A program made the translations under genes and the position numbers. DNA of 64,000 nt from Stratiolaelaps scimitus (taxonomy: Eukaryota; Arthropoda; Arachnida; Mesostigmata; Laelapidae), in the NCBI GenBank assembly GCA_019614645.1, contig JABWDB010000001.1:13185501-13249500 (forward strand). The letters are read 5' to 3'. The notes below the pieces were generated by a model that saw only the letters and a list, made by a program, of their open reading frames with translations, searched no databases and had not been told where the DNA came from. Below, one piece after another: positions 46,800 to 59,700 of the stretch; within the stretch, counting starts at the first letter, position 1; each line of letters opens with the position of its first letter.

Positions 46800-46800
<1 letters not shown>

Positions 46801-47296
46801 GATATATGGAAGCCAGCCCAAGGAAAACGTTCATATGTGACTGTGACCTGCTAAGAGGGTGGCGCGACTCCGAGCACGACGACAATGACGACTGGATAAT
46901 ATATGAGGATAGCCATCTCTGAGCCCACACTCCCAAACTCGGTTGAAGCTTGGACCAATTTACCTTACCGGTGAGAGGCGTAAGGTCCGACCGTCCCGCT
47001 TCTCGCATTGAATTGAATTCCTTCTCATTGACGATGTGAAGGAATTCTTCCTTTAATTCAACACCGTTTATGTCATGAGTGTGTTACACAGACATCAAAA
47101 AATGACAACGCCTTTTTCCTACAACTCATTACAAACCTACCGCTGAACTACGGACAGAACTAATCCGTTGCTATATATATATATATATACCCGTCGATAA
47201 TGAATTTTTACTCATTTGTCCGCATAATCCTCCAACTCTCATTTCCCAACACGCACTCGAGTAATCAGAATCTAGAGTTCGATTTTATCCTGTTCG

Positions 47297-47396
<100 letters not shown>

Positions 47397-49000
47397 TCTA
47401 GCTATGCGTCGTTCGGATCACCCTTCCACAATTGCATCAGGTCGCTCCATTGTTTAAACCGGTAGTCTTTCTCCCCGTCCCGAGCGCTTTGCCCCGGCTC
47501 CTCGAGTCGGCGCACTCGCTCTGTTCCTGTGATGGTAACTCATAGGCGAAGTGGTAGCGGCCTTGCGCACGACTTCCTCGGCCCTCGGACGCCACTAGCG
47601 GCTATGATCATCGGCGGCTCCCACCCTCGCGCACCCATATCGCATCGCTGGCGCGGATCTCCCTATGGGGCAGAGACAGGCTAGGCAGAATACTACTCTC
47701 TATCCGCTATACGCTATCCGAACGGCTGGATGGCCTTCTTGCCAGCCTGCCGGGTTGCCAGCTTGCCACGCAGCCATCCACCGCTGGAGATCCCGCAAGA
47801 CAACGCAATACTCCCACTATCGAAAGAAGGACCCGACAGATGGCCCCCGATGTCTGTCGCCGCAGTTCTTCGCTTCGCCGAGAGAGAGAGACCCATGAAA
47901 GAAGACAAAGAATAGAATACCGTAGCGTAGATAGTTACTTGACGATGCTGGGTTCTGCTTAACGCCGCGATAAACTCAACTCGTATCTTCGTTTCAGTAC
48001 AAATCCAACGAAATGCATGAGCACGTGTGTGGCGGAATATTAGAAATCTTGACGAGATACTCGCACAAAACGAAACGAGACCGGGAGGACGATGGGAGGT
48101 CAAGGGGATTTGAGAAGTTTGATTACGTTGTCTATTGTACTATTATGATACATATTATTAATATATATATATTGTTTAACTCAAACTTCATTGTATATCT
48201 CTCAATTTTGCTTGAAATGAAAGCTCGCTAGGTATGTTAAATAGGTGTGTTTCGCTGTCATTTGACAAAGCTGGATGGCTTTTCTCGTTCATAGGTTCTA
48301 TCCAAGATTTAATTGGCTTCGTGCTCGCTGTAGATGCTACGGGTGAATGTGACGTTTATCTACTCATAATCTCTGTTCCCTGTCCTGAGCGGAACTTTCC
48401 ACTAGGGAATGAATGTGCAGTCTCTGCAAAGAGGAGACCACCACGACAAACGTATGCATTCATCCATACGAAATTGCCAACCAGGACGTATAATAGCTAC
48501 ACCGGAGTCGGCGGCCTTAAGGCCAGCGACGACGGTGCTGGCCTGTGCTGCACTGCAGAACGTTATGCTTGCGATCTCGCCATAGGGCGTCGTATGCAAT
48601 GCGTTCGTGTCTATATAACGCGCCGGGAGCAATGAGACGGCCGAGACTCGATGGGTAGGTTCAGCCCCCGATTCGGGTGCTTGCGCCCCCTGAGTGCATC
48701 TGCTAGAGTAGTTCGTAGGCTCATTGGCTGTGACTCGAGTGGCTGCCGGCGCTACGGCTGCCGCTAGAGCCGGCTACAGCCCGGCGCACGATCGGTAGCA
48801 GAACGCTAGAGCCGGCTAACGGTGCTAGAGTATAATTAACTTTATAGGGTATGCGCATCGCATATGAGATATACCCTCCACTCACACACACACCCGCCCA
48901 CCCATCCAGACACACGAACATGCAAGACGCACACAGGTTGGTCGGGGGATGCCCATCCAGCTTAGAGACAGCATACCCCTCAACGGTAGGTACGTAGTCA

Positions 49001-52000
49001 TCCCGCTTTGTCGGGAAACACGTCAGCCAAGGGGCCAAGCACGGAGCTAGCCCAAGCTGAATCCAAACGGCTCCCTCATCTGTAGACCCTGAACTCTGTT
49101 CGCTCACTGCTTCCTAACCTCACAGCCGCGCCGTCCTGCTATGTTGACCTGCACACGGCTACCGCCCGGCCAGGGCGCAGCCGGCAGGAAGGGGTACCCG
49201 CGCCGTATCCCTCCACATATAGCACATCGCCGCCGATACATGGGGCAACTACAATACGTACGCGGGCAAGGCGAGTGAGCCGCTTCACTGAGTGGAGATG
49301 GAATACGAATTCGTAGCGCAGAGGGCGCAGATGACTCGGTTGACTGTTCGTCGCCGGCGGCGGCGGCCGCCGCCGCGACGGTTGTAGTCGCAAGCGAACG
49401 CTCGAGGATCCCGAATACAGCGGGAACGCCCCCTCCCCCCCGCCCCACAATTCCGATCGCAGGGGAGAAAATAGGCACTGAGGCACTGGAAGCTGGACTC
49501 AAAGCCGCAGTGTACAACAGCATCAGGCGCAGCAGATTGTTCCCATAGAACACAGACAGGTGGAATGGATGCTGTCGAATGGCAGGTTGGTAGCGACTCA
49601 GAGACCAGTCACCGTTGCCGGATACGAGCCACGGCAAGCACAATGGGAGGGGAGGGGGTTGTTGCAATGCGTGCCTATATCGCGGTAGACAGTCCTCTCG
49701 TCGTTGTTACGGCAGGCACAGGATGCCTCCGAAATCTCCACGATCACCGTCGTGGATTCGGAGCAAGTCATCTATCCTATCTATTGGCCTGCGCGAGAGC
49801 ATCCCCGTACGCTGGTGGTCCCATCGGTTCCAGCTGTAATCGAGGCCGTGGCCTGTTCATCGCACCCATACAGTTGCTGCGAACATACCGCTGTCTGGCC
49901 GTCGACAGGACGCAGCCAACTCAAGCAACCAACAAACACACACACACAAACACAAATGCAGTTGTTGTAAATACACAACAACAACAGCAACAACAGCAAC
50001 GGCAACAACAACGGCAGCGGCAATAACAACAACAGCAGAAACAATAATAATAACAACAACTGGGAGGGATCATTCGTAAACCTCCACTCTCTACGAAACA
50101 GCATCAGTGTGATCTTCCCCTTCAACTTATGTCCTGTACTAAATTTCGCTTGTGATTGTTTTAGCGTAGCATAGAGAAATTTAGATCGAGCGGCACACTA
50201 TGACGTGTGTGATTATGACGTATATATATATATATGCATGCGTATGTTAATTCTGAAAATCATGAGTCGTCACTCCCTTTCGCCCTTCGGAAATCGGAGT
50301 TTTGTACGGAGACATATATATATATATATATATATGAATATGTATATAGCCATACAGAAACGTGTATTGTGCAACATTTTAACGTTTAAGCCAGCTGTCG
50401 TTATCCCTATGTCTATGGTGCATTGTATAGTAAGGTTGGTTTCTTCGCCTCCTCCATGATTTGACGTACGGCGAAGATCTGTTTCCCGGTACGCTGCTGA
50501 TATTGTCGTCTCTCTCTCTCTCTCTTACTCTCGCGTTATTTCCCCTCTGTTCTCTCCCGGATCAGATCAGCATGAGTGGCGCCAGCGCGACTCAGAGCCG
50601 CCCTGGCTGGTGCGGCAGCAGCAGTCGCTGCTGCTGCTGCTGCTACGCTCGCTTTGTCGTAATGAAGTATTTCGAAAGCGAAATGAAAGCAGGGGTCGGG
50701 CCGGGCGGGGCCGGTGGCTGGCTGGCGGGTGGAGAACAGTGAAGGGATGCCACCCGCGCTTTTCCCATACCCCCCCGCCCGTGGCCCCTGCATTACGGCC
50801 CCTCCGATTCGCGAAGCGAGTTGCTGCTGCTGCTGCTGCGCTGGTGGTAGCAGCAGCAGAAGCCAGGGCCATAGGCTCACGGGGACTCCGAGGGGCGGTA
50901 GGGCTGGTCAGGGGAACAACGGAAGATGAAGAGCGAGCGATTCTTGGTTCGTGGTGGCTCATAGTAGTAGTGGTGGTGGTGGTGGCAGTGGTGGTGGTAG
51001 TGGGTGGGATGGGAGGAGCTCTGCTGCCGTCGCTCTTCTGTCTGTCTGTCGGTCGGTCGATCCAACCGACAGAACGGGGAACGGACGAACCGACCGACCG
51101 ACGGGAGGCTACGCTGTGTGCTCCCTGCAGCCTGGAACTGCTGCTGCTGCTGAGGGAGAGGGAAACGAACGAGGCGGCGAGGCGAGGCGCAAGCCCGCGC
51201 GAGGAAGGAGCCGCGCGCAGCGGAGCGGGCGGGGGCTCAGCTCCGAGGAGGGATATGCAAAATGGAATATATTTCCATATATTGTGCATAGTGGGCAGAG
51301 GGCAGGCCGCCGCTGCGCTGGGGACGACGACGACGGGGCTGGTGGGACTCGGGGTGGGAGACACGACCCTCTCCTGTTCCCCGCCGGTCCTCTGAACCCC
51401 ACCACCCCCAACGCCCCCACCCCCGCCCAAGTGCTCGCTAGCTGACTGACTGCCTGCCTGCCCCCTCCCCCCTTGCCGGCACTCGCTGCCTCTCGCTCCG
51501 TCCGGCTACTACCCCAACCGGCGGCTGTACTCACGGTGTGTATGCCTGTGCCTGCTCTCAGTGCCACGTTCTTCTCGCTCTTCCCCATCGGGGCCCCGTT
51601 TGCCCCTGCGGCCCTCAACACCCCCCAACCCCGCGTTCTCCCTAACCGGCCAGTGGCCCATTGCCAGCGCCCGCAAGCGCTCGCCATTGCCATACCCGCT
51701 ATACTATATACCATGCCCGAACCAGCCGCCATCGCCATACATACATACACATACTGCTACGGCTGCCATCCTCTCATCGTTCTAACAGCAGCAGCACCCT
51801 CCTCCCTCCATCTCCTCCCATATAGCATCTCCCACATCTCATACGCATACGTGGTGGCAGCGGCGGTGGCGGCGGCGCCAGCAGCAGCGGCGGCAGTGGT
51901 GGTAGTAGTAGTACTGGTGGTGATGGTTGTGGCTGCTCGCTTACCCCATAGTCCATCTAATGCTGCCGGGGTACATACCCTCCTCCATGGCTCCCTTCCA

Positions 52001-55000
52001 GGCCCCCCCAGCCGCCGACGACGTCCAACCGCTTTCCCGTCACTGGCACGGCCCCTCATCTTCGTGCTCGACAGGATGGCGGCAGTCGATTCGGCGGCTA
52101 AGGCCCCGGCGCTGAACCCCTGCTAGGGGCCCGTTTTGCGCCAGCTCCCCATCGCGGCCGCCCGATGGCGGATCGCAGCAGCCAGCCGACGAGTAGAGCG
52201 AGGCAAGCATAGATAGAGTACTGACACCCATTGGGGCTCACCGACCCGGCTGCTAGCTAGCTACCAATCGGGGCCCTACTAAAGACGGACAAACAAGACA
52301 TCACGCCAAACAGTGACGAGGAAACACCACCAGCAGCAGCAACAACAACAACAATGACGACGACGACGACGACGACACTCGACTATTCTGTCGCGAACGC
52401 TGCCACGACAACGAAAGTAAGAGAACAGCAAAAATAGCATCAGAAGCGAACGACCGAACGAGACATCTACTAACAAAGCGACGAAGCAAATGCTACGGGT
52501 CCTCGGTGTGTACCAGTAGTACATACATATGTACGTACCCGAGGAACCGAAACGGTAACACCGCTTTTAGCAGGTGAATCTTGATTACGGATCGGCGCCA
52601 CTCGGGCTCGACCCAATGGACGTCCTATTAATGGCCAACCAACGATAACTAAGCTGTGTAAGTTATAACGTGCCATATCAAGTAACACTCCATATATATA
52701 CATATGTATTATATATCTATAACAAATGCAAATCAACAAATTATGTATCTCCCTTATTTATCATAAGACCCAGAAGATGTATATATATATATATATATAT
52801 TGCAAGATGTAGCGATGACAGGTTAAAACAATACGCGAAGCGGTGGAAACAAAGTTAAAGAAGAAAGATGCCGAATGAACTTAGTTCCTCCTGTGCGCGG
52901 TGGACTGCCGAGAAACGAGAAGTATCGAGTTGCCGATATCGGCGAGGATCGTACAGAGTGACGGGATCCGGGAGAGTGGAGATAGTATGTGGAACGTGGG
53001 AAGACGTCGTCGTCGTCGTCGGCGGCGGCGGTGGTGGTGGTGGCTCAACCAACGAAGGACTTGGAAGAAAGGGTGGATAGCGGCGATGCTGCCTCTGCTG
53101 CTGTCGTTGGTTGAGGACTCTCTACTGCAGAGGCACCAGCAGCAGCAGTAGCAGGAGCAGCCGCGCGGAGAGCGAATCGACGATGGAGGATGTCATTTCA
53201 TATAAAGGTTTCCGCCTCCTCCCATCTCGGTGGGTTCGCTCGCTCTCTCTCTCTCTCTCTCTGTCTGTTTCTTACTTTCGGTTCCGTGGCGCGGCCACCC
53301 TCTCCCGCTGCAGTCGCCGTCGTCGAGTTGGGCCGGAATCTGTTCATTTATATGGAAAGTATTACTCAGCCCGAAAGGGGCAGTTGGAAGGGTCGTAGGC
53401 TTGGCCGGGGCTGACGGCGGCGCAGGCAAGCAGCAGACGAGCGAGCGAGCCACCCGCTGGACTCGTAACATAGCAGTTTCAACTCAAAGATATCCGTTCT
53501 CGGCGAACAGCGGCAGCAGCAGGAGACAGTTGAATGGAAGAACGAAACGCTGTAGTTGTCATCGTGCTGCTGCTGCTGCGGCTCCCGAACGCTAGCTGGA
53601 TCGCTCCCGAAACCGAACGGCGATAGAGCGAACCAACGAACGAACTCGGAACAGAGTGACTGAGTGAGTGAGGTCCTGCCTGCCCCATAGCAGTAAACGC
53701 CCGCCGATGTCAAATATATGGCTATAGATCGTCTCATACCCCAATGGGCGAATCCCGTGTACCGCTCAACTACGACGTCATCCCTTGTCCCGGCAGCCTC
53801 TCGTTCAGTCCTACCTCAACGGTGACTATGGCGAGAGCAAAAAGTAAGAAGAGCACTTGGCTGGCGGTGCAGTGCAGATAGACGATGACTCTCCTCTGCG
53901 TTTGGGGGAGTGTCACCACTCGTTTCTGACTTCTTCGCCCACTATTATACCGCTACGATTACGATGCGATGGCTACCTCGTTGCCTGTTCCATGTCTCTG
54001 TATGTCTGCCTATACATACTCGCTTTATCCACTCCTGACGGCTGCAAGGGCTGCGTTGCTATTCAGGCTTCCCATTTGACGCTCACCAACGACCAGCACC
54101 GTCATCACCTTTTTTTTTTTTTGCTGCTGAAAATCGACCGCCGACCGGTAGCTTTAGACAGGATACACGACATGCGATCAGCTGCGGTAGAGCTCGTGCT
54201 CTGATACGATATCTGCAATATCGAAGGTTTCACTCCGTTCAGGGCGGTCCTCGATCCGGTGCTGGCAGTTACCGCTTCGGGGATCCGCTCCGTTTTGGCC
54301 CGAGCGTACGGCAGAGACAGCGTACGAGGCTGTCTCCTCTGCGGTGGCTAAACAGCGGTCCCTCGAGAGCCCTCACTTCGCTCTTTGCTGCTTTCGTTCT
54401 CGTCCTCGTCTTCTTCATCCTCGTTCCAATTCGCCGTCTTGGGAGTTGGCTGGAGGCTCATGAGCTGCGCGTGATACGGCGAGCCAGCCTCTGGACGAGC
54501 CCAAAGCTGCAGTTCAAAATTCGTTGTGGGAGGTTCCCCGTGGCTCCTCTTTACCACCGCTACTGCTGCTGCTGCCGACGCCGACGCCGCCGCCACCAAC
54601 ACTGGTGCCTGCCGCCAAAAAAAAGATGGCTTCATCTGACGATGGAATAGCAAGGGACTTCGCTCGCTGGGGCCTTCCAATGTCTGCCTGGTGCCTTGGC
54701 GCTCGTCGTCTTAGTCCGCGAACCAGCAGCCACCTCGCCTCTCAGATGGTTCTTGGCGGTTCGTGAATTATGCAGCGATGGCTCCCCGAATACTCATCAC
54801 CTGACCCCTTCGTTCTGCCCAAGCCCACCGTCATCCCCGTCAGGCCAGAGGACGGGCCGGAGAGTGGCACTGGCTGGCTCGATGGCTGCTGCTCCTGCTG
54901 CTACTGCTCTGGTGGTGGCGGTGGTGGCGGCGGTACCCACTACCAGTCGCATACATCGCACGCACGCCCGCACGCATAGACGCACACACACACACACTAT

Positions 55001-58000
55001 GGACGCACACAGTCCACATAGCTCGCACATCCCACAGCAGCAGCACGCCCTCTCCCGCTAAAAACTTTAAATCGACCCAGCTCGTCGGTTCCGTCATTAA
55101 TTTGGCCCTCTCCACCACCACCACCGCCACCGCCAGCAGCAGCAGCAGCGGTAGCGGTGCGTCCCGTTGTGCTCCTCGGCGTTTCCTCGCCCCGAACTCC
55201 CAACCGCTTCGCTTGCCCGTCCCCATAACCCCCCCCAAGCCCTAACAACCATCCCGCCACCCTCTACATAGATCGCTCTTCCTGCTCCCTCATCTTTCCC
55301 TGGTCGGTCGGCCGGCCGGCCGGCCGCCCGTCCCTCCCACCCCTGCCATCGGCGTTTCCATCCCGTTCTCGTGGCGTCTCGGTGTGGCCTCCCTCTCGCC
55401 TCCGGTCGTCGTCTCCATTTGCCCCCCCATCATCCGCCGCTGCCGTCGGACCAGCCAGCCAGCCAGCCAGCGAGCGGGGATCTCTCCTCAGCAGAGCCCA
55501 TCCGGCTCCCTCATACATGTATGGAAAATGTATGCCCCCCCCGTTTTCCCACTCGTTCCCTCCTTAGCCAGCAGCAGCCGACCGGCCGGGTCGTGCTCCG
55601 TTCCTCTCTCTCTCTCTCGCTCTCCTTCAGTCTCTCTCTCTCTACTCTTCTTGTTTCTCTCCTTACACTCCATCTCCCGTTTCCATCCCGCGCTGCTGCT
55701 GCCTGCCGCCGTTGTCCCCCTACTCTCTTCTCCCTCCCCCCCTCTCTCTCTCTGCCCCCTCCCCCCCATCTCGAGGGGGGCTTCCCGTGGGGACTTCGTC
55801 CTGGTCCTGCGACTGCTCGCTAGCTGCTCCCCGAGGGAGAGGGACACAGCCCGCTGCCGGGCTCAAGGGATGGAACGCGCGATGGGACCTCTGCCAGCAT
55901 AGAGCCTTAGCCAGCGAGAGTCGCAGCAGAGCCATAGAGAGAGAGCGGACTCCGGCAGCGTCGAGCAGCAGCTACCCACAGCGTAGCGAGCTGCTGGCTG
56001 CCTGCTTGCCCCATAGAATGGTGAACCCTCCGCCATCGCCCGACCGGCAGGGCAACCCCACTGCTAGGCTGGCAGCCGACAGCGAGCAGGAGCGATGATT
56101 CGCCACCGACATCGAGACGACACCGCCGCCACCACCGCTGCCGACGCCACTACCGCCTCTGTCACTGCTGGCGCTGCTGCTGCTGCTGCTGCCGCTGCCG
56201 CTGCAAAGGAAAGCAGCCAGCCAGCAAGAAAGCATCTCGATATGCTGCTGCTGCTGCTGCTGCGGCTCCGAAAGCTCCAAACGACAGACCGCCCGCCTGC
56301 CCGCCGCTATCAACCTGCCGTGAACATCATGTCTCTGCCGCCTCACCGTGGTCGACGTCCCAACGAAGCTACAGTATACATCGGACCACCAGTACAACAG
56401 CAGCAGCTGCTGCTGCTGCTTCTTTTGTAGGTGGCCGACTACGCGGGCCGTGCCGGGTAGGCCCGTCATGAACGCACACACGCCCAACCCAGACACAAGC
56501 AGCCAAAGCCACCACATGGTGACAGGTACACAAACGCGATGGAGGAACGAACGAGGCAAAAGGACAACTTCCATATTCGCCAGAGAGATTTATGTTGATG
56601 TAAATACATCGGATCTCCGGGCCGAATACCCAGTCTCTCAGCCAGCTTCGGGTGCGAGTCAGCCAGCTCGGACAGCAAACCACAAAATAGAGGCTATATA
56701 TGCCAAGGCTCTCCGGATTTTATGCTCTAGTCGAGTTGTGTTTGATTGTCTAGAAAACAACTGAACGCATTGTTGTCGATGCTGCTGCTGCTGCTCTTGT
56801 CTTAATCTACAATGCATATGTTACAATAATATGGGGGTAACTACTATACAATGGAAATATGAAGAAGTAGAATACAATATAGTTTGTCACAATGCAAAAT
56901 CGTGACCCGGAAGCTTATACTAAAGTGGTATGATTTTACGTATTCATACTCAACATTTCGTATTTCATCATCAATTATTAATGATACTTTCTGCGGTGTT
57001 CGATCTATCATCTGTATATGGCCACACCCACGAATCCATCATTTGAATGAGTGCGTAATATCTAACAGCTGAAAACAAAGAGTATTTGAATGTTGTCAGA
57101 TAACGTGGCATTATCGAAGCCTTTGAACATTGAGAGCAGTGAGGTCATTCGATGCTCGGCAGAAGCTCCATCAACAAAAAGCTGGGAGCTGTCACTCGTG
57201 CTGTCACTTAGCCGTTGGCACTTTGAGCGCAAGTATTTACGACGGAAAGTCAGTTGCACAGTTATATTAGATATAATAGTGAGTTCGGCGAATTCTGTCG
57301 ATGACTGACAGAAATTACTGCTACCGCCGCCGCCGTCACCATCACTGTTGGCGCTGCCATCACAGTTTTCTTCGGCCATCACCACCGTCGCGAACTCCAC
57401 CACCACCACCACCCTGCTGGCTGGGATGGGCCTCGAGTTTTTCCGCTGTCGGTGACTGTCGCTTCAAGAACTGCGTGTGCCGCCCCTCACCGCTATAGTG
57501 GTGTGCTATAGGGATCTGGCCGTCGTCTTTGAGGACATTGAATGAAGGGGCGGCTGGCAGATTTGCATATTAAGAGTTCGTCGTCACTTTTTACCCCCTG
57601 CCATGCTACTCTCCCCCGGACCCCTTCGGCTCAAACGCTGCGCATAAACCCTACCCCGCGTCCTTCTCATCGTTCCTTACCGTGCCCCAACCAGAACCGC
57701 ACCAACGAGCTCTTGGTTTGCATGGCCCTTCGAGGTCCCCCTTCGAAATCCAAGTTGCCCCCGGCAAACCCCTGCTGACACCACCGCCCAACTCTCGAGG
57801 CTTGAGCGGCAGCATGCGGAGCCATGGCCAGCCAACCTCTTCTCCTTCATTGCTGCCGCCGCCGCCGCCGTCGCCGGGGCTGCTGCCGTCGTCGACGACG
57901 TCCCTCAATCTCATTGCTTCCATCTCCTGGCCCTCCTCATCTTCATTCCCTGCCTCTATCCTCAATCCACCATCCCGTTCAACCGCCGCCACAGCTCCAC

Positions 58001-59700
58001 CATGACTGGCTACACCATCGCCACCATTTCAGCAATAACCAGCGAACGTCGACGATGGAGAGTATGAGGATACAGGCTCACCATCGATGGAGGTCCACCA
58101 GGACAGACTCGTCGTACACACATATAGCATTGTGGAGTACATAGAGAGATAGAGAGACGCGAGCAAGGGAGTAAGTGAGTGCATAGAGACAGACTTATGA
58201 TGCCGATCCTGCCAAAGGCACCATCATCATAATCAGCATCATCAACGCCAGCATTATCATTATTATGTGGCCGTCGAATTCTCGTGGATTTCGTCGTTGA
58301 CGTTGTCGTGCCGAGACAGGGCGCCAGCAACGATCGGCTTCTGTTTCGCTGTCTGGTGAGGCAGCTTTGTGTGGATGCGAGGCATTAGACAGACGCTCGA
58401 ACCGGGGAGGATAACCCGACAGAAAGAACGCCTGGCGTCGCCGACGACAACGACAACAGGAACAACGGTGATGACGACAGCAACCGCCGCAGAAACTGAA
58501 CTGCTGCTGCTGTGTTGAAGGGATGCGGCGAGAGATCCAGGGGCCGGCAGCCTTTCCAGTGAGGAACTAGGTGAGGAGGGGCATTACGCTATTGTGGCGG
58601 CAGAAGCAGCCACCGCCGCCAGCCGCTGACTGACTGACAATCATTGTTCCAAAGTGAAGGGTGCATATTTAGCTCTCGTTCTGCAGCAGCTTTGTAGAGA
58701 GAAAGAGAGAGAGAGAGACGGAGAGTTGCAAGAAGACGAGAGAAGGTGGAGGAAGAGGATTCGAAGGCTTTGACTGGTGGTAGTCAGCCGCCCTCCAGCA
58801 GAGTGCCAGTCATCCAGCTCGCAGGCAGATCCACAAAGACAGACAGACGGTCAGAGAGACAGAGAGCGCTAGGGACCGGTGTGGCTTTGGCGCAGTGGCA
58901 GCCAGAGAGAGAGAGAGAGAGAGAGAAACCCGGATGGAAACAGCGACGACGCCAGCTGAATTAACAGGGATTATATGCCCTCCAGGGGATGTTGGGCCAA
59001 GTCGGGGAAGCACAGCAGCACTCGGCGGACGTACGGGGCTCGAGGGGTCGGGCTGACTGGCTGCCTGCTCGGCTGGGAGAGAGGGCATGCGCGCTTTGAT
59101 TGGCTCGCCGCCGCGCGCGATGGAATTATCATACATGCGCACAACTACCCCCTCGCCTCTGCCCCTTCGCCATCATCCCCCCCCCAACCTCCAACGCCCA
59201 AGCCCCCGCTCATTCGCCTCGGCCGCCCCCGACAGTTCCCGAGCGGTCCCTCCTCTCTGCTTGCCCCCGCTGTCTGCTTGCCTGCTGATTTCCCTGTGCT
59301 GCGCGATGCGCTATGTTAGGTTAGGCACAGCGATGCTGTGCCTAGGCCGTGCTGCCTTCCTGGGTATTCGAAGCTCGCTCGGTCGACTCAGCCCAGCCCA
59401 GTTTTCGACCCCTAGCGTTCCTCCACTGCGTGCAGTTCAGCTGAACTGCACAGGCCAGAGAGTGCAAGCTTGCCATCCAGCCGGCTGGCCCTGCCTCCAA
59501 GCCTAGGGACTCCCTCCCTATCATACAGGAGCAGTGCCACGACCACCGCCACCACCCTTGCTATGCCAGGACGAGAGCGACCGATCGGCTAGAGAGCGCC
59601 GCCACCACCGCCGCCTCCGCCGCCGCCGCTGCTGCTGCTCCTGCCGCCGTCGCCGGGGTGGAGAGATGGAGAAAACGCACACGGCCTGTCTGTCTGTCTG
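49001..59700. other. GC-rich, triplet-repeat-rich block upstream of sal
   Basis: This block has many CTG/CAG, CCG and GTG/CAC runs and polypyrimidine stretches (for example 55600-55760), with long ORFs open on both strands at once, the sign of composition rather than coding. It could hold the sal promoter and 5' untranslated exons, but no TATA box, initiator or coding start can be fixed. One phase-compatible candidate first exon is at 54377-54461. Confidence 0.45.

Noticed and set aside
50567..51430. 287-codon minus-strand ORF and 261-codon plus-strand ORF over the same DNA
   Set aside because: Both strands are open at once because stop codons are rare in GC-rich triplet DNA. The proteins are Ser/Ala/Thr runs with no domain.
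51473..52126. 217-codon plus-strand ORF and 213-codon minus-strand ORF
   Set aside because: Low-complexity Ala/Val/Pro composition and open frames on both strands. No recognisable exon boundaries.
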